Below, piece after piece: positions 1 to 9,021 of a stretch of DNA of 64,000 nt. Under the pieces are notes generated by a model, which made no database searches, was not told the origin of the DNA, and saw only the letters and a list, made by a program, of their open reading frames with translations. Numbering within the stretch: the first letter of the stretch is position 1; each line of letters begins with the position of its first letter. The stretch comes from Deltaproteobacteria bacterium (GTDB taxonomy: Bacteria; UBA10199; JACPAL01; GCA-016699445). Made by a program: the position numbers and the translations under genes. Location of the stretch: NCBI GenBank assembly GCA_016699445.1, contig CP064976.1, positions 930,001 to 994,000 on the forward strand, read 5' to 3'.

Positions 1-262
1 TTTTTTCTTCCATATCAAGCCAGGGAGAATAAACACGTTCACAGGCAATATGAGGCTGAGCATTCAAAAGATGGTAGAGAATTGAAAGACCAATATTACT
101 CATACCGATCTCATAAGCATCGGGGTATGAAAGAGCGACTTTCAGTAGGGGCGATTCATGAATCGCCCCTACAAGGTCTTTCTTAATCGCATTTTTTTCA
201 TGACCCAAATAGCGAGACGGACGTCTCACTTCGGGAAGAATTTTTAGAAGCTCTGGATGCAT
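1..262 (-). CDS. B12-binding radical SAM protein (TIGR03960-like), N-terminal part
   Basis: Partial gene; only the first 87 codons lie in the window and it runs off the left edge. The translation reads PSRYLGHEKNAIKKD, then ALSYPDAYEIGMSNIGLSIL, then ERVYSPWLDME. This matches my memory of the N-terminus of the B12-binding radical SAM family TIGR03960 (an RYxGxExN motif followed by a FPDxYEIGMS motif). The radical SAM CxxxCxxC cluster would lie beyond the edge and is not seen. The start ATG at 260-262 has an in-frame TAG shortly upstream and no clear Shine-Dalgarno. About ten residues (VGAIHESPLL) are encoded by a perfect 28-bp palindromic repeat at 145-172 that keeps the frame open. The enzyme's substrate cannot be told from here. 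Confidence 0.75.
   Translation of the reverse strand, partial: MHPELLKILPEVRRPSRYLGHEKNAIKKDLVGAIHESPLLKVALSYPDAYEIGMSNIGLSILYHLLNAQPHIACERVYSPWLDMEEK
145..172. repeat. Palindromic GTAGGGGC repeat, copy 1 (inside a CDS)
   Basis: A perfect 28-bp inverted repeat beginning GTAGGGGCGATTC and ending GAATCGCCCCTAC. It lies in frame within the radical SAM gene and encodes VGAIHESPLL on the minus strand. Copies 2-5 are at 4792, 10175, 31888 and 59811. Confidence 0.85.
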
Positions 263-279
263 AGACGGAAGGCCCTAGC

Positions 280-519
280 CTATCGTCCTGAAAACTCCAG
301 AAAAACGTTTGTGACACCCGCATTAAAAGAAGAGCGCTCAAAGCTCTTAACATAAGGATAATTGCGCAACCACTGAGGTAGTTTTTCAGCAATCATCCCC
401 ATTCCATGGATGATTTTTCCACTAGTCTCACCATTAAAATAAAGCTGATCCACAAACCTCATCACTTCGGCCTCAGCCTCCAACAATCTCAAACCATGAA
501 GATCAATTTCTGTTTCCAT
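280..519 (-). CDS. Small Smr-domain protein
   Basis: 79 residues consisting almost wholly of one Smr (small MutS-related) domain. It opens with the DLHG motif near residue 7, has the KIIHGMGM motif near residue 36 (family pattern IIHGxG), and ends with VTNVFLEF (family GVTxVxL). Smr domains bind or nick branched nucleic acid and occur alone or at the C-terminus of MutS2; here the domain stands alone. It is transcribed in the same direction as the partial radical SAM gene, which starts 17 bp after its stop, so the two are probably one transcript. No good Shine-Dalgarno precedes the ATG. The role in this organism is unknown. Confidence 0.8.
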   Translation of the reverse strand: METEIDLHGLRLLEAEAEVMRFVDQLYFNGETSGKIIHGMGMIAEKLPQWLRNYPYVKSFERSSFNAGVTNVFLEFSGR

Positions 520-566
520 AATTAAAAATAGACTCGCTTATTTTGTTTTCGTAGCGCTTCGCCTCT

Positions 567-1169
567 ATGCGAACACTTGAAAACAAATTTTCGGACTTAA
601 TACCCACTATCAAGCCTCCTGTAGATTCTATCGAAATGGAGACAACACCTCAGTGGGTGTGCCATTATCAAACCATTGTTGTCCATACGGAACAACAAAA
701 CCTCACAGCGCTGGATCATCGATTAGCTGACTTTCTTATTCCATCCGACTGTTTTTATCTTCATGATCTGACAAAAAATCTTCAAGATTATGTCGATGGG
801 ATCAACATCCAAGACGGCACATTAACTCTGCAAATTTTGCATACATCGGCGACACTCATCGTCAACGAACTCGATGAGCCAATGCTTCTCATGGATATTT
901 TAAGAAAGCTTCGCCAGCTAGCTCCCAAAGAAGAACAATACCTTCACAATAGTCCTTTGCGCATTGCTAATCGTTGTGAAGCCGATACTCATTGTGACCG
1001 CAATGGAGATGCTCATGTCAAATCAGCTCTCTTTGGATCGCCTAGTGTCACTTTGATTATTAAAGACGGTCAACTCCTTGTGGGCGAATGGCAAAAAATA
1101 GCACTTTTGGAATTTGATGGCCCCCGCCGCCGGGAAGTCATCGCTCAGGTCATGGGATTGGCAAAATAA
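567..1169 (+). CDS. YjbQ/UPF0047 family protein
   Basis: 200 residues. From about residue 80 the UPF0047 (YjbQ, 'secondary thiamine-phosphate synthase enzyme') pattern is clear: LQILHTSATLIVNELDE, then a catalytic-type D (LLMDIL), a Y-x-H (QYLHN), a DAHVKSALFGSPS segment, GQLLVGEWQKI and EFDGPRRREV. Family members are usually about 140 residues, so the first 45-50 residues are an extension. An alternative ATG at 636 (residue 24) would shorten it; neither start has a convincing ribosome site. It converges with top6A, leaving about 13 bp between stops. The physiological substrate of this family is not settled. Confidence 0.8.
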   Translation: MRTLENKFSDLIPTIKPPVDSIEMETTPQWVCHYQTIVVHTEQQNLTALDHRLADFLIPSDCFYLHDLTKNLQDYVDGINIQDGTLTLQILHTSATLIVNELDEPMLLMDILRKLRQLAPKEEQYLHNSPLRIANRCEADTHCDRNGDAHVKSALFGSPSVTLIIKDGQLLVGEWQKIALLEFDGPRRREVIAQVMGLAK

Positions 1170-1182
1170 AACTACTCTACTA

Positions 1183-2325
1183 TCAAACAAAGTTCTTATT
1201 CTTAATCTTATCAATAATGATTTTCTCAGGCATGAGTGGATCACGGGGATTAACGGAAAAATAAGACTGTTGTTCGCAACGGCGTTTGTTTTGGATCAGC
1301 CAGCGTAAAATGTCGGAAACGCCTTTGTTCTTTTTATCCTTGAAGAAAGGATCGTTAGCCAAAGCATCGCGAGCTTTCTTCAAAGCACGTGATTCCGTAG
1401 CATCATTTTCTTTCACTCCATAATCCGGCAAATCATAGCGTTTGATATCTTCGGGCAATACACCCAAAAAGCGCACTTCTGGAGCACTAAAATCTGCATT
1501 GCGAATCAAGCTTGCGGCTGATCCCGCTTTTAAGGTTCGGAAAATATTTTGCATCGTGTAGGCGTCGAGATCTCCAAAGAAATAACAGGGAATCGAGAGC
1601 TCATCTTGTATCAACTTGGTCCAACCACGCACTGCATTGGAAGGTACCCCCTGAGCACCCAGCAAAATCACATTATGACGTTTTGTAAACCCGCTGTTCA
1701 CCAATGTATTGGCCGTACCTTCAGACTCAACCACCAAACAAAAATCGATTTTCTTCTTAGCTTTGAGCTTTAAACTTTGAGGACGGTTTTTAGGCTGAAA
1801 AGGAGATGTCCCTAAAGTGGAAAGATCAATTGTTGCTTTGCCTCCATCAGGAAGTGTTTCGGTCACAACGAGTTGTTGGCTGTACGTCTGGCCTCCGCGA
1901 TCGTTAGCAAAACAATTCAGATCTTCACGATAACATTCCATCATCTCACAGATAAAATCGATGATCGAATCACTCTCATCTTGGTCTGCAAAATCTAAAG
2001 GTTTCAAGGCTGCGTTATGTTTTATTTCACCTTTGCTGATATAATAAAGTTCACGTTTCGTGTTGGTTGCTCCCACTTCGAGATTGCGCAAAATCAACTC
2101 CAACATAAAAACAGCTCGGGACATTTTTTGAACTGAACTCACGTTGAGCTCGGTGGAAACTTTCTTATCCCCTGCAGTGAGGTAGCCGACTTTGGGATTA
2201 TAAAAACTATTATCCAGCGCACATTTGGTGGCATACAAGACAGGTCGATGTCCACGTTCCAAATCACGCAATAGTTTTTCACACATTTCAACGGACAAAT
2301 CTTTCACATCAACATCTGTTGCCAT
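1183..2325 (-). CDS. top6A: DNA topoisomerase VI subunit A
   Basis: 380 residues, the usual length for Top6A/Spo11-like proteins. This subunit carries the DNA-cutting tyrosine: the winged-helix motif TKRELYY (near residue 93) matches the family KRExYY signature. The Toprim domain follows, with CLVVESEGTANTL (metal-binding Glu) and FFGDLDAYTM (DxD), then FRTLKAGSA, close to the archaeal D-P-Y-G and YRTLKxGS motifs. With subunit B it forms an A2B2 type IIB topoisomerase that relaxes and decatenates DNA using ATP. It overlaps the 3' end of top6B by 17 bp, so the two are probably co-translated. Topo VI is standard in archaea and plants but sporadic in bacteria, and I see no archaeal neighbours. 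Confidence 0.92.
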   Translation of the reverse strand: MATDVDVKDLSVEMCEKLLRDLERGHRPVLYATKCALDNSFYNPKVGYLTAGDKKVSTELNVSSVQKMSRAVFMLELILRNLEVGATNTKRELYYISKGEIKHNAALKPLDFADQDESDSIIDFICEMMECYREDLNCFANDRGGQTYSQQLVVTETLPDGGKATIDLSTLGTSPFQPKNRPQSLKLKAKKKIDFCLVVESEGTANTLVNSGFTKRHNVILLGAQGVPSNAVRGWTKLIQDELSIPCYFFGDLDAYTMQNIFRTLKAGSAASLIRNADFSAPEVRFLGVLPEDIKRYDLPDYGVKENDATESRALKKARDALANDPFFKDKKNKGVSDILRWLIQNKRRCEQQSYFSVNPRDPLMPEKIIIDKIKNKNFV

Positions 2326-4109
2326 AGATCACCTTTTTACTTTTCATTCTCTTCATATCGATGGATTTTGAATCTGCTTCCGGAAACAATTCTTCTTGGG
2401 TAGGACTTTCAGAATCAATGACTTCTTCAGAATCTGCCACAGGTAAAATACCCGTCATTTTTTCCATTTTTTGCAAAGCTTCTTCGGCATGTTGTGTGGC
2501 TACCAATAATTCTTTTTCAGCCAAAGCTTCATCACGTCCCAAAATTTTAGCGAGACCTTCCAGAGCTTTTTCACGACGTGCTTTTGGAGATTTGGTAATA
2601 CGACACGCACCATCCACTAAAATCGGAGCAAAGAGTTCGATGTGTTGTCGCTTCTTTTCCAAATCTGCTTCTTTAGCTTCACGACGAATATATTTGGATA
2701 AACGCTGTCCCGCTTGAATGAGTGTGCGGCGAATCTCTTCCACCAATTCATCACTGGCATCGACGGTTTCTTTGGAAGCATTTTTAAATTTAATAAACGG
2801 AGAAACAACACTGACGGCAAAAATATAAGGACCCAAAGGCAAGCTTCCTTTGGGTTGATTCAATCCATAAGAACGCCAATTGACCGACGTTGCTGCTTGA
2901 GTCATCGCACAGGAAGATTTGTCAAATTGGAGTGGTACGCGATTGGCAAAACGCAAAAGAGTGATCGACTCATCTTCAGACATGTTTTTATCTAACAATC
3001 GTGCAATCGCCACTTCGACCAAGACAGGCTTGAAATCACAAATAGTAGGCTTACGAGAAACTACTGAGAAAAAATCAACCTGACCAATACGCTGAATACT
3101 TTTAGCCAAAGCTTCTTCACCAATACTCAACACACTCTTGGTCGACGGAGCCATCAGTTTGACTTTTTGCAAACCGGCAAAAAGTTTTTTAAAATCTTCT
3201 TCAGTCGCCTTATCCACACTCATATCCAGAAGAGACTTAGGCACCCCTTCTTTTTTCATATCCTCAAACACACTGTCCGAAATGCGTGAAAAACCTTTTT
3301 TTAAGCCACGCACTAATCGTCACACGTCCAAAAAGATGGGAGTGAGCAATAAACTCTCCCAACTTCATCGTATGAGGGTGAGGTTCGATCGCATCGGGAA
3401 TTTCCGGCAATACTTCTGTCACACGATTAATGGTCACCCAATCATCTGTTTCAGGTCTTGGCTCCAAACCAGGGATTTTATATTTCAATGTGAGATGAGG
3501 ATTTACCAACGTCGTCCCATTCAAATAGGCCAACAAACCACCTTCACCATTAAGCTGAATACGCGCATCGATAATAAATTCGCATGTCAAACCATGTTCG
3601 CGATCCCAATCGATTGTTTCTTTGGATTTGATGACACCTTTATTGTGCTTGATATCAACTTCCACCACACACTGAACAGCCTTACGCATTTTTGCTGTTT
3701 TTGTAATGACAGTAGCCCCACGAGCATTGGTCAGTTGGGCCCACGTGGTCACTGCAGAAATACCAATCCCCTGCTGTCCACGACTACACCGCCCACGACC
3801 AAATTTTGAGCTTGCCAGATATTCACCAAAAACTTTGACAACATCTTCAGCTTCTAATCCTGGACCATTGTCTTCCACACGAACTTTAATGGATTCAGAA
3901 TTTTTCCCCGTACCTTCTCCTAATTTTTCGACAAACACGGATACTTCAGGAAGAATGCCCGCATCCTCACACGCATCTAGCGAATTATCGACGGCTTCCT
4001 TGATCGTCGTCAAAATGGCCTTGGTATAAGAAGAAAAACCAACCTGTTGTAAATTTTTTGAAAAATACTCGGCACTACTTGCGGATGTAATCGTCTGTGT
4101 TTTCGCCAT
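2309..4109 (-). CDS. top6B: DNA topoisomerase VI subunit B (split by a +1 base)
   Basis: GHKL ATPase subunit of topoisomerase VI, in two overlapping frames. The N-terminal piece (to about 3264) has the Bergerat fold: EAVDNSLDACED (N box, Mg-binding Asn), VEDNGPGL (G1) and CSRGQQGIGISAV (G2, very typical of Top6B). The C-terminal piece (from about 3313) carries the transducer-like domain with a late acidic tail. The frames meet at an A7 run (plus-strand T run 3296-3302); with six A the protein reads TISAWLKKGFSRISDS without a break. Two explanations remain: a sequence error or slippage on A7. The first possible codon is TTG at 4121, but the ATG at 4107-4109 is more likely. It lies divergent from pyrE. 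Confidence 0.88.
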
Positions 4110-4177
4110 AAGGGGAGACAATATTTCACAAGGCTTGCCATGTTGACAAGCAGGGAAAATTGTTTTGTCATGAAAAC

Positions 4178-4795
4178 ATGGAAAAAATTTCAGAATGGCT
4201 CTTAAAAATCGGCGCTGTCACGTTGCGTCCCCAACAACCTTTTACATGGGCTTCTGGCATCCAATCACCAATATACTGTGATAATCGCCTGCTGCTCTCA
4301 CATCCTAAAGCTCTCAGTGATGTCATCAAAAGTTTTGAAAAACTGATTCGTTCCAAAAAAATAAAATTTGATGTGATAGCAGGGATTGCAACCGGAGGGA
4401 TTCCTCATGCTGCCATTTTGTCTGACCATCTCAAAAAACCCATGATTTATGTCCGTAGCGCTCCCAAAGGTCACGGAAAGGGAAACCAAGTCGAAGGTAT
4501 TTTTAAAAAAGGAAGCCGGGTGTTGGTGATTGAAGATTTAGTGAGCACCGGCATGAGTAGTCTCAATGCTATCGAAGCCATTCGTCAGTCCGGCGGGAAA
4601 GTGTCCGATTGCTTGGCTGTGTTTACGTATGGTTTTCCTACAGCTCAAAAAGAATTTTCAAAATCAAAATGCAAACTTCAAACACTGACGACATTGGATA
4701 ATCTGCTTCCTGTGGCTCAAAAGATGAAAAAAATAACGGAGGACCAAGTTTCCCTGATCCTCCGTTTTTCAAAAAATCCCAATCAATGGCTGTAG
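4178..4795 (+). CDS. pyrE: Orotate phosphoribosyltransferase
   Basis: About 205 residues. It transfers phosphoribose from PRPP to orotate in UMP synthesis. The PRPP-binding motif VLVIEDLVSTGMSS is intact, preceded by TWASGIQSPIYCDNR near the N-terminus and by the AGIATGGIPHA loop, both PyrE hallmarks. An upstream TTG at 4160 would add six residues; I prefer the ATG at 4178. Two oddities sit at the 3' end. A hairpin followed by a T run (4735-4770) lies inside the coding region. The stop codon TAG is the second to fourth base of a palindromic repeat (4792-4819). It is transcribed divergently from top6B. Confidence 0.92.
   Translation: MEKISEWLLKIGAVTLRPQQPFTWASGIQSPIYCDNRLLLSHPKALSDVIKSFEKLIRSKKIKFDVIAGIATGGIPHAAILSDHLKKPMIYVRSAPKGHGKGNQVEGIFKKGSRVLVIEDLVSTGMSSLNAIEAIRQSGGKVSDCLAVFTYGFPTAQKEFSKSKCKLQTLTTLDNLLPVAQKMKKITEDQVSLILRFSKNPNQWL
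4735..4770 (+). terminator. Terminator-like hairpin inside the pyrE 3' end
   Basis: A nine-base stem, AACGGAGGA (4735-4743) with TCCTCCGTT (4758-4766), and a 14-base loop, followed by TTTTTC. It resembles a rho-independent terminator but lies about 25 bp upstream of the pyrE stop codon. Confidence 0.5.
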
Positions 4796-4819
4796 GGGTA
4801 ATTCATGAATTACACCTAC
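4792..4819. repeat. Palindromic GTAGGGG repeat, copy 2 (gives the pyrE stop)
   Basis: 28 bp, the same length and core (ATTCATGAAT) as copy 1, with one arm mismatch pair: GTAGGGGTAATTC versus GAATTACACCTAC. Bases 4793-4795 of the left arm are the TAG stop codon of pyrE. It lies between pyrE and hbd, which converge. Confidence 0.8.
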
Positions 4820-4827
4820 GTTACCAT

Positions 4828-5685
4828 TTATTTCTGAGAATAATCGTAAACTCCACGACCTGTCTTACGACCGAGCCAGCCGGCTTCTACATATTTTCGA
4901 AGCAAGGGGCATGGACGGTATTTGTCATCACCCAAATCATGCTGCAAAACTTCCATCGCCGAAAGTGTCACATCAAGTCCCACAAAATCTCCCAAGGTCA
5001 AAGGACCCATCGGATGATTGGCGCCAAGCTTCATGACTTCGTCGATGGTCTTTGCATCAGCAATGCCTTCTTGAAGAACAAAGAAAGCTTCGTTGATCAA
5101 AGGCAAGAGCAATCGATTGACAGCAAAACCAGCAGAATCTTTTACCGCTGCAGGTGTTTTACCCAAAGCTTTAGCGAGTTCAAAAACAGCATTATAGGTG
5201 GCATCTGAAGTCTGAATACCACGAATCACTTCCACCAAAGCCATCAAGGGAACAGGATTGAAGAAATGCATCCCGACAAATTGTTCAGGACGACCCGAAG
5301 AAGATGCCAAAAGCGTCACAGAAATGGAAGAAGTGTTGGTGGCAAAAATAGCTTCTTTTTTAATTGTTTCATTAAGCTGTTTGAAAACTTCCTGCTTAGC
5401 ATTCACGTTTTCTGTAATGGCTTCGATGATGATGTCGCAATCCTTCAGCTCAGCTAAATCAAAGCAGAGCTTAATTTTACCTTTAGCGCGATCCACTTGT
5501 TCTTGAGGAACTTTTCCTTTTTCCAATAAACGGTTCCAGTTTTTCTCAATGGCTGAAACACCTTTTTTAGTACGTTCAGGATCCACATCTTTGACGAAAA
5601 CATCAAATCCTGCACAAGCAGAGATTTGCGCTATTCCATGACCCATCGTTCCAGTACCAATAATTCCGATAGTTTTAATCGACAT
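4828..5685 (-). CDS. hbd: 3-hydroxybutyryl-CoA dehydrogenase
   Basis: 285 residues, full length for the short-chain-specific 3-hydroxyacyl-CoA dehydrogenase. The N-terminal Rossmann motif [14 protein letters not shown] binds NAD(P). The family segments [38 protein letters not shown] (catalytic His in HFFNP) and [11 protein letters not shown] follow, and the C-terminal domain ends with [14 protein letters not shown]. It interconverts acetoacetyl-CoA and 3-hydroxybutyryl-CoA. It lies 10 bp downstream of ccrA on the same strand, so both act on the C4 acyl-CoA pool. The neighbouring pyrE converges on it across a repeat. Confidence 0.92.
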   Translation of the reverse strand: MSIKTIGIIGTGTMGHGIAQISACAGFDVFVKDVDPERTKKGVSAIEKNWNRLLEKGKVPQEQVDRAKGKIKLCFDLAELKDCDIIIEAITENVNAKQEVFKQLNETIKKEAIFATNTSSISVTLLASSSGRPEQFVGMHFFNPVPLMALVEVIRGIQTSDATYNAVFELAKALGKTPAAVKDSAGFAVNRLLLPLINEAFFVLQEGIADAKTIDEVMKLGANHPMGPLTLGDFVGLDVTLSAMEVLQHDLGDDKYRPCPLLRKYVEAGWLGRKTGRGVYDYSQK

Positions 5686-5695
5686 AATTCTCTCC

Positions 5696-6973
5696 TTATT
5701 TCATCTGCGCTTTAATCGTTTCCTCAAGGTTCTTGAGGCCTTTTTGTTTTGCATTCACCATAATCGACATATTGCCGCTTGGGTGTTTGTTTTCTCTCAT
5801 CAACTGATGACACGAGCCTGTTTCGGCAAATTCAAAAGTACGAGACAAACAAGGATCTACTTTTCCAGCTAAAACCAAATCATTAAAACCCTTAGCTTGA
5901 TCATCATTGGCAAAATGCGAACCTTGAAAACGCTTCTGTCTCATCCAATGGTAACGAAGATCAATCGTCGCATTATATCCTGTTGTTCCCGCACAGATGA
6001 CAACCATACCACCGGTATCGCAAACAAAAATAGATGTCGGCACCGTATCTTCACCTGGATGTTCAAAAACAATACGGGGACTCTTCTTCTCTCCCAAAGC
6101 ATCCCAAAAAGCTTTTCCGAAAGCACGTGCACCTTGAAGCCATTGGTTATACTTTTCCGTATCTTTCCAATGAGGAAGCATACCCCAATGTGTAAATTGT
6201 TTACGATTGATCACGCCTTTAGCACCGAGCTTTTTGCAATAATCCACTTTATCATCACCTGAAATGACAGCCACAGGAACACCACCTGCCGCTTTCACAA
6301 TTTGAATGGCCATCGATCCCAAACCACCCGCACCACCCCAAATCAAAACAGAATCACCTTCTTTGATGCGATGTTCAGACCAACCATGAATCATACGGTA
6401 AGCCGTCGCACCAACGAGCATGTAGGCTGCAGATTCTTCCCAGCTTAAATGTTTAGGCTTAGGCAAACATTGATGAGCTTGCACTTTAGTATATTGAGCA
6501 AAACTTCCGTAATTATTTTCATAACCCCAAATACGAAACGTTGGACTATACATGGGGTCTGCCCCTGCTTTGACCGAAGGACAGTCTTGTTTCCACTGAC
6601 CGCAGTGCACGACAACTTCGTCACCCACTTTGAGATTGGTGACATTGCTACCAACTTTCCACACAATACCAGAGGCATCACTACCACCGATATGAAATCC
6701 AGTTTCATCTTTCCAAAATGGATCTTTGAAGCGGGGTTTGATGACATTCACGGGAATACCCAGAGCCGCCCAGACGTTGTTATAGTTAACACCAGCCGCC
6801 ATCACATACACCAACACTTCATCAGGTTCGATGTCAGGGACTTTTACTTCTTCGACTTGAAACGCTTTTGTCGGCTCGCCAAAACGCTCTTCGCGAATGA
6901 CTTGCGCATGCATCTTTTGAGGCACTTCCCCTAAAGGCGGAACCTCACCAATGGCATAAATTTCTTTCGTCAT
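5696..6973 (-). CDS. ccrA: Crotonyl-CoA carboxylase/reductase
   Basis: 425 residues, the usual Ccr length and longer than ordinary quinone reductases. It belongs to the medium-chain dehydrogenase family: [24 protein letters not shown], and the nucleotide-binding [12 protein letters not shown], then [17 protein letters not shown]. The GSHFAN segment carries, by family knowledge, the CO2-pocket histidine. The enzyme reduces crotonyl-CoA while fixing CO2 to ethylmalonyl-CoA, or reduces it to butyryl-CoA. A strong AGGAGG lies just upstream of the ATG. With hbd downstream it suggests acetate assimilation or butyryl-CoA production, but no ethylmalonyl-CoA mutase is in view, so the pathway is unproven. 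Confidence 0.88.
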   Translation of the reverse strand: MTKEIYAIGEVPPLGEVPQKMHAQVIREERFGEPTKAFQVEEVKVPDIEPDEVLVYVMAAGVNYNNVWAALGIPVNVIKPRFKDPFWKDETGFHIGGSDASGIVWKVGSNVTNLKVGDEVVVHCGQWKQDCPSVKAGADPMYSPTFRIWGYENNYGSFAQYTKVQAHQCLPKPKHLSWEESAAYMLVGATAYRMIHGWSEHRIKEGDSVLIWGGAGGLGSMAIQIVKAAGGVPVAVISGDDKVDYCKKLGAKGVINRKQFTHWGMLPHWKDTEKYNQWLQGARAFGKAFWDALGEKKSPRIVFEHPGEDTVPTSIFVCDTGGMVVICAGTTGYNATIDLRYHWMRQKRFQGSHFANDDQAKGFNDLVLAGKVDPCLSRTFEFAETGSCHQLMRENKHPSGNMSIMVNAKQKGLKNLEETIKAQMK

Positions 6974-7061
6974 AATAAAACCTCCTAAAAAATATAAAAT
7001 GAATAGTGGTTCAGTCCCCTATGGGGGCTGTTTGTAAGCGTCAACCAGAAGATTTGCAGAT

Positions 7062-7940
7062 TTAGTAGATCACTTTATTGAGAGGATATTCGACGATACC
7101 AGAAGCTCCGGCACGTTTTAAAGCCGGAATAATTTCACGCACAGTCTTTTCATCCACAATCACTTCCACAGCTACCCAGTCTTGATCAGCTTGAGTGGAC
7201 ACAGTGGGGGTATGAAGAGCTGGAAGCTTCTTTAAAATTTCTTCCAAATTCTTTTTGGGAGCATTCAATTTAAGTCCCACTTTTTCTTCGGCATCGATTG
7301 CACCTTGAAGAAGCATGGCGATATTTTCGATTTTTTCTCTCTTCCAAGGATCGGCCCAGGATTTTTTGTTCGCTACAAGAATCGTCGTCGATTCCAGAAT
7401 CGTTTCCACAATACGAAGATTGTTAGCACGTAAAGAACTTCCTGTTTCCGTCAATTCTACAATCGCATCCACAAGCAATGGAGGCTTCACTTCTGTAGCT
7501 CCCCATGAAAATTCCACTTCGGCCTTAACACCTTTTTCTTCCAAATATCTTTTGGTAAAACCCACCAATTCAGTAGCAATTCTCTTTCCCTGAAGATCTT
7601 GAACAGTTTTAATGGAAGAATCATTCGGAACCGCCACAACCCAGCGGATGGGATTAAACCCAGCTTTTGCATAGCGCAATTCACAGACTTCTTGCACATC
7701 CGCATTTTGCTCTGTTTTCCAATCACGACCGGTGAGCCCAGCATCCATCACACCTTTTTCCACATACCCGGCCATTTCCTGGGCACGAATCAAAAGACCT
7801 GAGAGTTCGGCATCGTTAATGGTTGGAATATAGCTGCGACTTCCTACACTCACTTTCCAACCTGCTTTTTGAAAAAGCCTAAAAGTCGAATCCTGGAGAC
7901 TCCCTTTGGGCAAACCTAATTTGAGAATTTTTTGTGTCAT
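7062..7940 (-). CDS. hisG: ATP phosphoribosyltransferase (long form)
   Basis: 292 residues, the long HisG form with its own C-terminal regulatory domain (about residues 220-292). It catalyses the first step of histidine synthesis, joining ATP and PRPP. It opens with [14 protein letters not shown], has [12 protein letters not shown] and the phosphate-binding segment [18 protein letters not shown]. No other his gene is in view, so hisG is detached from any his operon. An imperfect hairpin, CAGTCCCC/GGGGGCTG (7013-7031), lies just downstream on its strand and may help end its transcript before ccrA. Confidence 0.92.
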   Translation of the reverse strand: MTQKILKLGLPKGSLQDSTFRLFQKAGWKVSVGSRSYIPTINDAELSGLLIRAQEMAGYVEKGVMDAGLTGRDWKTEQNADVQEVCELRYAKAGFNPIRWVVAVPNDSSIKTVQDLQGKRIATELVGFTKRYLEEKGVKAEVEFSWGATEVKPPLLVDAIVELTETGSSLRANNLRIVETILESTTILVANKKSWADPWKREKIENIAMLLQGAIDAEEKVGLKLNAPKKNLEEILKKLPALHTPTVSTQADQDWVAVEVIVDEKTVREIIPALKRAGASGIVEYPLNKVIY

Positions 7941-8055
7941 GGGGCGATTACTGCTCAGATTTCATATGTTAATGCAAAATAAAAATTGTGCCCCGTTGGG
8001 TTTTTGTGTTTTACTACACACTCAACATCATTTTTTTGAAATTCGGGGGGATTTC

Positions 8056-8997
8056 ATGAAACGTCATTCATTAGCCATCCGGCTGGTCCGGACAGTTCTT
8101 TTTTTTGCTATTTTTAGCTTAACACTCACCATCACAGGACTCATGCCGATGGGTTGTGGAGGTACTAATAAAACACTTGATGAAGCGGAGTTTTATCTAG
8201 ATCAGTGCAATGCTGCCAATGAACCATCTCTGACTAGCAGCTGCACTCCAGCCTTAGATGCTGCGACAAATATTCTGGACAGTGATCCCACAAATGCCCA
8301 GGCAGCTCTCATTAGTTCTTCAGCCAGTATCGGCCTAGCACGACTGGATCTTTTAAGTTTTATGTCAGATCTCTCAACACTGGGAGATAGTAATAGTGGC
8401 GCTTACTCTCAATTCCGAACTTTCATTTCTACCTTTGAATCCACAACCCTTGGAGGGTCGTATCAAATTGATTTAGAGGCTCTTCAAAATGCCAAAGGCG
8501 TTCTGAACACACTTTTGGATTCTACTACTGTGGAACTAGACGGTGCAGGAGTTGCAACCGATCCTCTTTTAAAAAGAGCTTCTTTTCAATTAGGTCTTCT
8601 ACAAGCCCTCGACGCTTATATCCGTCCAGTCAAATTGGCAACCGTAGCTGGAGAATCGCATATTTCGGATATTGATGCCGTAACTGAAGGACCACGAATT
8701 ATCGCAGATTACATCCATGCTGATAACAATTTAATACAAGGTGGACTTTCAGGCGAGAGAGCTAATGATATTTTAACTCCACTCCGTGAAAACTTTTGTC
8801 GCTGTTCTTTGCAAACAGGAGGCTTCACACTTTCGTGTATCCGCGACCTCATGCGCTGCGAGATTTACGCATCACTTACACACGCTATCACTACTGAGAA
8901 TGATTATAACAACGATTCAGATTTTGATAATCTGGATTGTATACAACTGCTTACGCCTTCAGGATTAGAGGGTTGTTCAGCTGATGACACTCAATAA
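8056..8997 (+). CDS. Putative lipoprotein of unknown function
   Basis: 313 residues from the ATG at 8056, which follows a G-rich ribosome site; an upstream in-frame ATG at 7906 lacks one. A hydrophobic signal segment (residues 10-33) ends in PMGC with Cys34, an imperfect lipobox, so lipidation is likely but not certain. The rest is mostly helical, with TNILDSDPTNAQAALISSS resembling a TPR-type repeat and several cysteine pairs near the C-terminus (CRCS, CIRDLMRC). It is 24 bp upstream of an outer-membrane barrel gene and probably shares its operon. Such lipoprotein plus barrel pairs often work together at the outer membrane; that is inference. Confidence 0.65.
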   Translation: MKRHSLAIRLVRTVLFFAIFSLTLTITGLMPMGCGGTNKTLDEAEFYLDQCNAANEPSLTSSCTPALDAATNILDSDPTNAQAALISSSASIGLARLDLLSFMSDLSTLGDSNSGAYSQFRTFISTFESTTLGGSYQIDLEALQNAKGVLNTLLDSTTVELDGAGVATDPLLKRASFQLGLLQALDAYIRPVKLATVAGESHISDIDAVTEGPRIIADYIHADNNLIQGGLSGERANDILTPLRENFCRCSLQTGGFTLSCIRDLMRCEIYASLTHAITTENDYNNDSDFDNLDCIQLLTPSGLEGCSADDTQ

Positions 8998-9021
8998 ACA
9001 CTTTAATAACGAGAGAAAATT

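Noticed and set aside
4786..5208. 140-residue plus-strand frame opposite hbd
   Set aside because: It is antisense to a well-supported gene, has no ribosome site and no recognisable domain.
7013..7031. CAGTCCCC/GGGGGCTG hairpin as a sixth GTAGGGGC copy
   Set aside because: It lacks the GTAG/CTAC ends and the core sequence, so it is noted only under hisG.
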